Below are positions 1 through 5,147 of a stretch of 15,028 nt of DNA, in pieces. The position numbers and the translations under genes were made by a program. Source of the DNA: Leptospirillum sp. (GTDB taxonomy: Bacteria; Nitrospirota; Leptospirillia; Leptospirillales; Leptospirillaceae); contig DAIEST010000141.1 in assembly GCA_027346125.1 (NCBI GenBank), positions 1 through 15,028 on the forward strand, given 5' to 3'. The number at the start of each line of letters is the position of its first letter. Positions within the stretch are counted from its first letter, which is position 1. The notes under the pieces are model-generated. The model was given only the letters and a program-made list of their open reading frames with translations, was not told the origin of the DNA and did no database searches.

Positions 1-19
1 ACCTCCGGATCCCGGAGGT
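1..19. repeat. Perfect 8-bp inverted repeat with 3-nt loop
   Basis: ACCTCCGG and CCGGAGGT flank ATC. The hairpin would be strong, but no T-run follows on either strand before the next gene, so it is not a clear terminator. It lies downstream of the truncated rhuM gene (which reads leftward), and may belong to whatever lies left of the window. Confidence 0.4.
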
Positions 20-62
20 CGGAACAGAACACCCCGCCGTTGTCCATCCCCCCTCCTTTCCC

Positions 63-284
63 CTACATCCCTTCCATGCGAACCTGTCGGAAATTCCGAC
101 AGGTTGAATCCTGCTGGAGTTCCTCCTCGTCATAAATGTGCTTCAGGTGTTCGACGACATTTGTTCGCGCTGTTTGAAACAGGTCCGCCATCTGCTGTTG
201 AGTCAACCAGACGGTATCATTGTCCAGTTTCACATTGAGGTTCAGTTTTCCACTTTTGTCCTGAAACAGGACGATATCACTCAT
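63..284 (-). pseudogene. rhuM: Truncated RhuM-family protein (N-terminal 73 residues)
   Basis: The protein starts MSDIVLFQDKSGKLNLNVKL and contains VWLTQQQMADLFQT (about residues 25-38) and DSTCRNFRQV (about 59-68). These are hallmarks of the RhuM/Fic-neighbour 'virulence protein RhuM' family, whose members are usually several hundred residues long. Here the frame stops (TAG) about five codons after the STCRNFRQV motif, so most of the protein is missing. The start is ATG with GGGGGA about 8-10 nt upstream. The family is common on islands, often near restriction or toxin genes. Its biochemical role is poorly defined, and this remnant is unlikely to work. The truncation fits the decay seen in the rest of the left region. 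I am confident of the family and less so of the symbol. Confidence 0.75.
81..105. repeat. Perfect 12-bp palindrome with 1-nt centre
   Basis: Bases 81-92 and 94-105 are exact reverse complements around A93. The palindrome lies inside the rhuM frame and encodes the conserved CRNFRQV stretch, so codon constraint may be enough to explain it. The gene is cut off just beyond it. Confidence 0.6.
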
Positions 285-305
285 TCTCGACTGATCCCCC
301 CATAA

Positions 306-548
306 CTACTTTGGATTGAGTTTGAACCCGGAGAGGGTCGTTTTCCCGTTCTGAAGGATCCAGAAACCGGCTTCCTTGAATCCTTCATGTTCCCGGCCTT
401 CCCGTCCCTTTTCCCCGTCGATGCCGATCACCCGAATCGCCCAGTAGATGCTAATATGGACTATCTCGAAAGAAAAATGAATGGCTCTCCAGACGACAAC
501 CGTATATGCGATATATCCGCCGATCAGACTCGAGAGCGTGAACCACAT
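306..548 (-). CDS. Small hypothetical protein with N-terminal hydrophobic segment
   Basis: 80 residues starting MWFTLSSLIGGYIAYTVVVW, a plausible membrane segment (about 2-22). A basic/acidic, Gly-rich middle (IDGEKGREGREHEGFKEAG) and a C-terminus ending GFKLNPK follow. It lies 21 nt upstream of rhuM on the same strand, so the two could be co-transcribed. The region before the ATG shows only a weak purine stretch (CCGGA). I do not recognise the family. It could be a chance open frame, but the composition looks protein-like and no better frame covers this stretch. Confidence 0.35.
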   Translation of the reverse strand: MWFTLSSLIGGYIAYTVVVWRAIHFSFEIVHISIYWAIRVIGIDGEKGREGREHEGFKEAGFWILQNGKTTLSGFKLNPK

Positions 549-608
549 TCCGGCAGGCGGTATGTTTTATGCTGTTTTGCGTTTAACTTTCCGCATGGAG
601 GTCCTGGT

Positions 609-1021
609 ATGAGTCGAACACCCAGTGGTTCAGAATGGCTTTCCGTGGCTCAAGCGAAACTGCTCGAAGCCGACATGGTGTTCAAAATGAGGTTGACGCA
701 ATCGATGATTCTTCCTCTGTTGGGGCAGTGACTTTGCCGGATGGGAGATCCGGAGGAGGAGCGAAAGGGGCTTGTGGGACTGGGGAAGGTTCCAGACGAG
801 ATCAAGCGGGAGATTCTGTCCCGGGACGGGGTGAAGGGCTATCCCAGGATCTCGGTGCGGGCTTCATCGAATCGCACAAGGAGTCGGCCCGGTTGTATTC
901 GTACCTGGATGAAAAAGGCTACGTGCCGATGATGGGGGCGTTCTCCAAGACGGAGGTCTTTGTCGACGACGAATTCCGGGAGGGGAATGTCTCCCCGCAA
1001 GCGGGACATGTCGCCGTCTAG
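609..1021 (+). pseudogene. Broken hypothetical gene (in-frame stop plus frameshift)
   Basis: A GGAGG at 597-601 sits 7 nt before ATG 609. The frame reads MSRTPSGSEWLSVAQAKLLE... for 40 codons to TGA (729-731). The same frame then continues as MGDPEEERKGLVGLGKVPDE (from 741) up to ILSRDG. The protein-like signal then jumps to the frame that reads LSQDLGAGFIESHKESARLY and ends SPQAGHVAV at TAG 1019-1021. The simplest reading is one ancestral gene of about 135 codons, with one nonsense change and one frameshift near the G-rich stretch around 820-835. I do not recognise the product. Separate small ORFs (609-731 and 741-932) are the alternative. Only 2 bases separate its stop from the integrase remnant frame. 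Confidence 0.4.
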
Positions 1022-1022
1022 T

Positions 1023-1244
1023 GTCACAGTTCTTAGGTTAGATGATTATTCGGTGCTTCAGGAGATGGGAGGGTAAAAGTCTTCGGAAATGGTTCGGAGG
1101 TATGCTCATCTCTCGGCCGAACATCTTCAGCGGCATGCCGGAATGTGGGTTGCGTCACAAATACGGCACAGAAAATTTGGCGAGATCAAAATAATGGTGA
1201 GCCGCCTGGGCTTCGATCCCAGCACACTCGCCTTAAAAGTGTGA
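1023..1244 (+). pseudogene. C-terminal remnant of a tyrosine recombinase (older integrase)
   Basis: In this frame the sequence reads DYSVLQEMGG, then a TAA (1074-1076) where the family usually has Trp, then KSSEMVRRYAHLSAEHLQRH. This is the classic C-terminal box of phage and island integrases (LQELGGW..xxMVxRYAHLSxEHL), with the catalytic Tyr codon at 1101-1103. Everything upstream (the Arg I, Lys and HxxR boxes) is missing. The frame runs through the displaced tRNA fragment and stops at 1242-1244. Its sequence differs from the larger integrase at 5052-5666 (LLGHKSQTMILRYAHLGP), so it comes from a different element that also ended at this tRNA. The family is clear; the exact left limit is not. 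Confidence 0.8.
1193..1239. repeat. Displaced tRNA-Lys 3' fragment: distal attachment-site copy
   Basis: 47 bp identical to 5670-5716, which covers the tRNA-Lys 3' half from the CCA through the T arm and variable region into the anticodon loop. Identity stops abruptly: left continues TGTGACA, right continues GGCGATGC. This is what remains of a tRNA 3' end pushed aside when an element integrated and rebuilt the gene at 5672-5747. Confidence 0.93.
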
Positions 1245-1344
1245 CAAATGCTTTAGTATGGCTTGTTACCAGTTAGTATTTTCTGCGACAAACAAGGGAT
1301 GAACAGCTTTATCGACTTGTTGTATTTTGTATGGTTTTGTACCC

Positions 1345-1357
1345 GGAACCGGGACCA
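1345..1357. repeat. 13-bp GGAACCGGGACCA, also at the integrase 3' end (5625-5637)
   Basis: The same 13 bases occur about 106 bp inside the left att copy and about 33 bp inside the right one, in the same orientation. At the right end they are part of a 12-bp tandem (AACCGGGACCAA, AACCGGGACCGA) that encodes the TGTKTGTEK tail of the integrase. They could be arm-type integrase sites, or left over from rearrangement. Confidence 0.35.
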
Positions 1358-1424
1358 GAAATCCATCTAGGATTGGCTACTATGCAGGATTGCTTCTTCA
1401 TACTCATTTTTGAAATCTTGAGTT

Positions 1425-1481
1425 GGGAATCATAATATGTCTGCTTCGGACATTTTATCGTTCGGACAAATTATCCTTCCG
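1425..1481. repeat. Three copies of an 18-bp motif (one inverted, two direct)
   Basis: An inverted copy occupies 1425-1441 (reverse complement GACATATTATGATTCCC). Two direct copies occupy 1448-1464 (GGACATTTTATCGTTCG) and 1464-1481 (GGACAAATTATCCTTCCG). They match the motif family at 2806-3112 (consensus near GTGACACATTATGCTTCCG). The rest of the gap between the integrase remnant and the lipoprotein gene (1245-1496) is AT-rich, and I see no gene in it. Confidence 0.5.
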
Positions 1482-1496
1482 AATCCCCCTCTCTTC

Positions 1497-2006
1497 TCAT
1501 CTCCACCGGATCGCCGTGGCGGTGAGGTCCACGCACGACTTGATGGAGTCAAAAAGAAGCCCACCATCTATGGCATTCTTGTTGTGGATCCGGATCAGGG
1601 CCTCCGCGCGGGACTCCTTGAGCGCCTTTTCCATCGCCTTCTTCTGAAGTCCGGGATGACGATCGTCAGGATAGTTTGAGTCATCCGTCGTTAAAAAATA
1701 ATGCCGGAGCTGACACAGATGCTCCCTCACGGGGCCGAGAACCACATACGCCTGGGAATCGACCGGGGGGAGCGGGAGGGGTTTGGCATCCGGCCCCAGT
1801 TCGAGAGGGGAACCGATATGGAATACCCTCTTGGCCCTCTCGCTAAAGGGATAGACACGGATCCTGACAGGTTTACCGAAGGGAGCACCGGCATCGGTCA
1901 TCACCCCCGGCCCATTCACATTGGGGACCTCCCCACACCCGGACAATCCCAGGAGGGCCAGAACTCCGGCCCCCGCAAGCGTTTTTCCCAGTTTGCCTCT
2001 CGTTAT
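1497..2006 (-). CDS. Putative lipoprotein of unknown function, start codon unclear
   Basis: The frame reads TRGKLGKTLAGAGVLALLGL then SGC, a textbook lipoprotein signal with Lys/Arg n-region, hydrophobic core and lipobox LSGC (Cys at about residue 24). The mature part (about 145 residues) includes PVRIRVYPFSERAKRVFHIG and KAMEKALKESRAEALIRIHN; I do not recognise it. No ATG, GTG or TTG gives the whole signal peptide. The codon where a start belongs, behind GAAGGG, is ATA at 2006-2004, so an ATG-to-ATA change is likely. A TTG at 1946 would delete the signal. It begins 58 nt after the stop of the frameshifted VgrG-like gene on the same strand, suggesting an old operon. It may now be poorly expressed or silent. 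Confidence 0.6.
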   Translation of the reverse strand: MTRGKLGKTLAGAGVLALLGLSGCGEVPNVNGPGVMTDAGAPFGKPVRIRVYPFSERAKRVFHIGSPLELGPDAKPLPLPPVDSQAYVVLGPVREHLCQLRHYFLTTDDSNYPDDRHPGLQKKAMEKALKESRAEALIRIHNKNAIDGGLLFDSIKSCVDLTATAIRWR

Positions 2007-2064
2007 GCGTTTCCCTTCGGTTTGAACAACGGTGCCCCGGCAGACTCCGGGAGATCCGGATCCC

Positions 2065-2569
2065 TCAGAAAATGATCGTATGGCCGCTCCGGATCATCGT
2101 GAGTTTGTTGTTGTAGATGTCGAGCTTGGCCTTCGACCGCCTCAAGGCCCGTATCTCATTGATCTGCACATTCAACTTGTTGATCTGCGCCGCGATCTCG
2201 TTGGTCTGCTGATCCGTGACCTTGTTGGTCTGGATCGCAATCGTGTTGGTCTGGTTCGCGATCTTGTTGGTCTGGTGCGTCGGGATAGTCTGGGAATGCG
2301 GACTTTATGGATCTCTTCATGAGCTCCGACAATGACGTCGAGCACATTCCCGGCGAAGAGGTGGTTGGTTTCCCCCGCCACGGCCTGGGTAAACATTCCT
2401 CCCACCGCAATGCTTTGCGCTCCTCCCACCACGGTGTTCTGGGTTCCCGCCACCTCGACATTGTCGCTTCCGGTCGTAATCGCGGTGCTGTTGCCGTGGG
2501 CGATCTTCGTCTGGTTTTGGTTGGCGATCAGATTGATGTTGTCGAGGTAATGGTCGCTTTCGTAGGCAT
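2065..2569 (-). pseudogene. Frameshifted VgrG-like repeat protein with heptad coiled-coil tail
   Basis: AAGGAGG lies 5 nt before ATG 2569, but that frame ends after 13 codons. Adding one base right after the start (ATGCC from ATGGCC) gives AYESDHYLDNINLIANQNQ, then a Gly/Val/Asn repeat region (about residues 25-82: HGNSTAITTGSDNVEVAG, GTQNTVVGGAQSIAVGG). This resembles the short repeats of VgrG or phage-spike beta-helix tails. At GGG 2292-2294 another single-base loss is implied. The next frame reads QTIPTHQTNKIANQTNTIAI and runs through six near-exact heptads to a basic end, LTMIRSGHTIIF, stop 2065-2067. The repaired product is about 168 residues. It could be a small tail or spike protein or a surface adhesin; the function is not established. 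Two indels make it a pseudogene unless they are sequencing errors. Confidence 0.5.
2146..2274 (-). repeat. 21-bp tandem repeat encoding coiled-coil heptads
   Basis: About six units on the minus strand, each starting CAGACCAAC or CAGATCAA and encoding QTNKIAN, QTNTIAI, QTNKVTD(Q), QTNEIAA, QINKLNV, QINEIRA. Hydrophobic residues recur every seven positions, as in a parallel trimeric or dimeric coiled coil. It is coding in origin, inside the frameshifted gene at 2065-2569. Confidence 0.8.
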
Positions 2570-2805
2570 GCGTTCCTCCTTGAAAAGGATTGGCGGGCAA
2601 TTGCCCCTTCCTCAAGTGTTTGCGTATTCCGAAAACACCTTGAAAAACAGGCTCTTGACGACAAAGGGTGGGTAAAAAAAAGGCACCCGATGATGCAAGC
2701 TGTTCTCCTGGTTTTCGCGCCCAAGCGTCGACACGGAGAACCCACCGGATGGTCTGCGACCTTATCACGACCCTTTTGAATTTTCCAGAACTGATGAACA
2801 GAAAT

Positions 2806-3112
2806 CGGGAAGGATAAAGTGGCACTCGCAATTTGGAAGCATAACCCGGCACTATTGCCAGGTCATGGTCCCAATCACAGACTGGGCAAGGATTGGATCG
2901 ACTCTTCAATTTAAAGGCATGCGAGGATTTTGTTCGGTTGTCGAATGAGGAATCGAACTCAGGCTTCCGGAAGATGACACGTTATCCTTACAGAAATCTG
3001 GAAAAGTGACATGATATGCTTCCGTAAAATCCTAAAAAATCGATTTTGACCCTGGAAAAGACCAAAAAAGTGACACATTATGCTTCCGAAGGGTGACAAT
3101 TTATCATTCGCC
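2806..3112. mobile_element. MITE-like element or fused transposon ends with multiple 18-bp sites
   Basis: Two inverted copies (2806-2825 CGGGAAGGATAAAGTGGCAC; 2835-2852) face four direct copies (2975-2992, 3007-3024, 3071-3088, 3093-3112). The direct consensus is near GTGACACATTATGCTTCCG. The outermost 20 bases at each end match as imperfect inverted repeats at 15 of 20 positions. Several irregularly spaced transposase sites near each end is the organisation of IS21-family and Tn7-like transposon ends. There is no transposase gene, and I see no target-site duplication. The surrounding gap 2570-3187 otherwise holds no gene I can support. Confidence 0.45.
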
Positions 3113-3187
3113 TCCCAAAATCTATTCTTGTGTCCCGAAAGATGAGCAATTCTTTCTTTCGCCGTGGAGGTTTTTGGGGAAGGGTCT

Positions 3188-3493
3188 TCACTGGCATACC
3201 GTCATCGGGCCATTCTGCTGGCAAACCACGGGAGGCGAGCCGTCATTGGGAGTCGTGATACTGGTTCCGGGTCCCACCTGCTGAACGACTCCTCCCCGGG
3301 TGGGATTGTTCGGATTCTGGTAAAGCTCGGTCTTCGGTCCTACCTGTTGCATCCACAGGGACTGCGGAGTGTTCGGAGCCGGTGCTGAATATCCCCCGAA
3401 TCCCGACGGAGGAGCGGGGGGAGCACAGCACGTTTCCCATGCATACGCGGGGGAAGAGACAAACAACAACGCTATAACGATCAGAGTTTTCAT
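3188..3493 (-). CDS. Small secreted Pro/Gly-rich protein with QQxGP repeats
   Basis: 101 residues. The signal peptide MKTLIVIALLFVSSPAYA should be cut before Trp19. The mature chain starts WETCCAPPAPPSGFGG and is rich in Pro, Gly, Gln and Asn. QQVGP occurs at 49-53 and 71-75 and QQNGP at 92-96, about 22 residues apart, each followed by a short polar stretch. There are four Cys (22, 23, 91, 100), so disulfides are possible in the periplasm. ATG 3493 follows GAGGTAGGGG and overlaps the stop of the preceding small ORF (ATGA), indicating translational coupling. It is the last gene of a minus-strand set that starts with a lipoprotein at 4215. I do not recognise the family; a periplasmic or surface role is inferred only from the signal and composition. 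Confidence 0.75.
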   Translation of the reverse strand: MKTLIVIALLFVSSPAYAWETCCAPPAPPSGFGGYSAPAPNTPQSLWMQQVGPKTELYQNPNNPTRGGVVQQVGPGTSITTPNDGSPPVVCQQNGPMTVCQ

Positions 3494-3669
3494 GCCCCTA
3501 CCTCACTTTTTCCCAAACGGGGATCGTCTGATGAAATACAAAGGGCATACATGCTTTGAACAACAGTATTGGTAGCGAGTTTTCGCGCATCGGGGGAGGA
3601 CAGGCTTGGCGAAGCTTCCACCTGTTTGTTGGACACAACATTCTTTTCCCCTTGAGCCGTTCGAGTCAT
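3490..3669 (-). CDS. Small hypothetical protein, 59 residues, coupled to the secreted protein
   Basis: I start it at ATG 3669 (MTRTAQGEKNVVSNKQVEAS), which has GGGGGAA 8-9 nt upstream; a TTG at 3699 is the alternative (69 residues). The frame ends SEVGA with TGA overlapping the ATG of the next gene. It is polar, with no signal or membrane segment, and I do not recognise it. It lies in the same frame as the upstream lipoprotein, 84 nt past that gene's TGA-TAG. It could therefore be a readable 3' extension of that gene cut off by the double stop, rather than an independent gene. Confidence 0.4.
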   Translation of the reverse strand: MTRTAQGEKNVVSNKQVEASPSLSSPDARKLATNTVVQSMYALCISSDDPRLGKSEVGA

Positions 3670-3753
3670 TTTTTGGACTTCCCCCGGATGCAGTCCCAAG
3701 AGAACTCGTTGACTCTCGGATCGATCCGGTCGCAGCGCGCACAGGGTCCGCTA

Positions 3754-4215
3754 TCAATTCTGGTTTCCGGGAGCCGGATCGCGGACTCTTGCGGAGTCGG
3801 AAGGAGCCATTTTCAAGATCTTCTTCCTCTTATGGTCCACGCAATGGTTTCCCCTATCTCCCACCTTTTCAACCGAGCCGTGGGGAGAAAAGACGAACCA
3901 AAATGTGCAATGGGAACGAATGGGTATAATGGGTATAAATGAAGTGCTTGTTGTCGTCGTGTTGAAATAGTCGGTCCCCCCGAGAGGTTGGGAGGGAGAT
4001 GAAGAACCAATGTAGGAGATGCGTTCGTTATGGTAGGACCAAATTTTTGAGCCATTCGGTAAAGGAATGATTTGAGTAGGAGGACCATAGACTTGCAGGA
4101 CTTCTTCTGAAGAAGCACCGATAAGGGAGTGGATGTTTTGCTCAAAATTCCCATGTGTGGCGCATCCTGAAAAGATTAAAAGGAGTGGCAGAACCCAAAA
4201 TGGAATAAGCTTCAT
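3754..4215 (-). CDS. Lipoprotein with SmpA/BamE-like fold signature
   Basis: 153 residues. The signal MKLIPFWVLPLLLIFSGC has lipobox FSGC (Cys18). Next comes HSLIGASSEEVLQVYGPPTQ (about 30-49) and a short polar turn before SKIWSYH. This order (IGxSxxEVxxxxGxP followed by a W-x-Y strand) is typical of small outer-membrane lipoproteins of the SmpA/OmlA type and related domains. The middle is Ser/Thr-rich (YFNTTTTSTSFIPI), then an aromatic strand (HCTFWFVFSPHGSVEKV), and the tail is basic. The start has AGGAGG 6 nt upstream, one of the best ribosome sites in the window. It leads the set 4215 to 3188, with a TATACT -10 box about 43 nt upstream. The domain call is from pattern only. Confidence 0.75.
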   Translation of the reverse strand: MKLIPFWVLPLLLIFSGCATHGNFEQNIHSLIGASSEEVLQVYGPPTQIIPLPNGSKIWSYHNERISYIGSSSPSQPLGGTDYFNTTTTSTSFIPIIPIRSHCTFWFVFSPHGSVEKVGDRGNHCVDHKRKKILKMAPSDSARVRDPAPGNQN

Positions 4216-4257
4216 GATTCCTCCTGTGGACAGTTCCCGGATTATCGCTTCCCCGCG

Positions 4258-4286
4258 AGTATATCATGCGACATTCCGGCCGCCCT
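4258..4286 (-). promoter_or_regulatory. Candidate promoter for the lipoprotein gene set
   Basis: On the minus strand TATACT (4263-4258) is a good -10 box preceded by TGA in extended position. The -35 region (AGGGCG at 17-bp spacing) is poor. Transcription would start about 35 nt before the lipoprotein ATG. Confidence 0.3.
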
Positions 4287-4311
4287 TTTTTATAGCCGCT
4301 CCAGACTCATC

Positions 4312-4325
4312 CCTCGCACGCGAGG
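4312..4325. repeat. 6-bp perfect inverted repeat between terS and the lipoprotein gene
   Basis: CCTCGC and GCGAGG are separated by 2 nt. It is positioned after the terminase stop (4349, minus strand), but no T-run follows, so it is at best a weak or Rho-assisted stop signal. Confidence 0.3.
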
Positions 4326-4348
4326 ATATCAGTTTTTGCCATGTTGTC

Positions 4349-4627
4349 TCAGTACCGTAATCGTCTCTGGATATTCGCCATAATCAGGGCCTCTTGGGCT
4401 TTCCACCGAGCCTCTTCCTGCCTCTCAATCTCTTTGTGCCATGCATTGAATAGCTGGTCGATCCGCGCCGCAACCAAAGGGTTCTTCTTCAGAAGATAGG
4501 CGTTCTGATAGCAGGTGCTGGCCTTCGTTTCCGGAGTTCCGTAGACTTCCCGATAGGCTCGGGAGACGTTCGGGTGTTTGAAATACGCCTGGCAGAATCG
4601 CTCCTGCTTGTCCGTCAATCCGTTCAT
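4349..4627 (-). CDS. Phage terminase small subunit (TerS)
   Basis: 92 residues: MNGLTDKQERFCQAYFKHPN, then SRAYREVYG (22-30), NAYLLKKNPLVAARIDQL (42-59) and a charged helix to the C-terminus. LTxKQxxFxxxYF...xxAYxxxYG...A..xAxxLLkxPxVxxrI is the DNA-recognition part of Terminase_2-type small subunits, which bind phage pac or cos DNA and hand it to the large subunit. Many members are 140-180 residues, so this one is short; the C-terminal oligomerisation part may be reduced or lost. ATG 4627 is preceded by GGGAGGAG about 10 nt upstream. No large subunit follows. It sits 41 nt after the broken ribbon-helix-helix-like gene in what looks like a remnant packaging cluster. Confidence 0.75.
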   Translation of the reverse strand: MNGLTDKQERFCQAYFKHPNVSRAYREVYGTPETKASTCYQNAYLLKKNPLVAARIDQLFNAWHKEIERQEEARWKAQEALIMANIQRRLRY

Positions 4628-4668
4628 GATGCAAGACTCCTCCCTCACGCGCGGGAAATAGCGATAAC

Positions 4669-4907
4669 TCACGGTTGTTTTGTAACTGGTTCCTTCTCTG
4701 GAAAACTCAATTCTCCGCTCCTGATCTGTGCCAGTCCATACTTGATGAGACCCACCACAAGATCCGCACGGGATAGCCTGTCCTGTCAGATTCTTCCCGC
4801 AGGAACCGGGCATCCGTTTCCGCCAACCAGACTTCCATCGGAACGAGACCGTCTTTCCTTTTCCGTTCGCGGGTCTGGGCCATTCTCTGCACTGTCTTCG
4901 ATGCCAT
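4669..4907 (-). pseudogene. Ribbon-helix-helix-like small protein, broken by a 5-bp duplication
   Basis: It starts MASKTVQRMAQTRERKRKDG, then VPMEVWLAETDARFLREESD (about 22-41), a strand-helix opening like small CopG/YlcI-type regulators. The frame then slips. Removing one copy of the tandem CCTGT (4777-4781/4782-4786) restores ESDRLSRADLVVGLIKYGLA and ends at TGA 4669-4671, giving about 79 residues. RLSRADLVVGLIKYGL fits the second helix of the fold. As it stands the gene makes a 66-residue protein with a foreign tail. ATG 4907 has AAAGGA about 9 nt upstream and lies 14 nt after the stop of the gene before it. In its repaired form it was probably a DNA-binding regulator or phage accessory protein. 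Confidence 0.6.
4777..4786. repeat. 5-bp tandem duplication CCTGT-CCTGT
   Basis: Two adjacent copies of CCTGT. Deleting one restores the ribbon-helix-helix-like frame on the minus strand, so this duplication is the likely inactivating change. Confidence 0.7.
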
Positions 4908-4921
4908 ATTATTTTCCTTTC

Positions 4922-5147
4922 TCAGAACGGTGCCCCGACTCCCTCACTGCTCCGGGAGGTACCCCTGTCCGATACCCACGTAGACTTCCCGGATTCCTTC
5001 AAGGCCATATCAAGGGCCTTCTGAACTCCTTCCGCAAGATCGGGGAGGTCCTTGACCTTGATCGTGAAGCCGTGCCCCTTCACCGGCCAGAACGAGCCGT
5101 CATCGCCCTTGCTCCATAGCTGGAACCGGAGATATGCGGTATTGCCG
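4922..5147 (-). pseudogene. Headless fragment of an unrecognised (possibly phage) gene
   Basis: The minus strand reads GNTAYLRFQLWSKGDDGSFW, PVKGHGFTIKVKDLPDLAEG, VQKALDMALKESGKS and ends GVGAPF at TGA 4922-4924. It looks like real coding sequence: strand-turn-strand followed by an amphipathic helix, which faintly recalls PC4/YdbC-type ssDNA-binding domains (that is a guess). No start codon belongs to it. To the right the integrase homology begins on the other strand at about 5145, so the N-terminus was removed at that junction. Its stop lies 14 nt before the next gene, so it was once first in a minus-strand set with the ribbon-helix-helix-like gene and terS. Confidence 0.5.

Noticed and set aside
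609..1021. In-frame TGA as a selenocysteine codon
   Set aside because: No Cys-type active site, no SECIS-like hairpin that I can see, and a second frame disruption further on; decay is simpler.
2146..2274. Regular 21-bp repeats as a possible CRISPR array
   Set aside because: The units are contiguous with no spacers and encode heptads in one frame that ends in a proper stop, so they are coding repeats.
2938..2968. tRNA-like T-arm word (GAGTTCGATTCCTC on the minus strand) as another att site
   Set aside because: The flanking bases do not form a T stem, and no acceptor or CCA follows.
2806..3112. The 18-bp repeats as plasmid iterons
   Set aside because: The spacing is irregular (23 to 64 bp) and copies face both ways. 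No replication protein is nearby, so transposon-end sites fit better.
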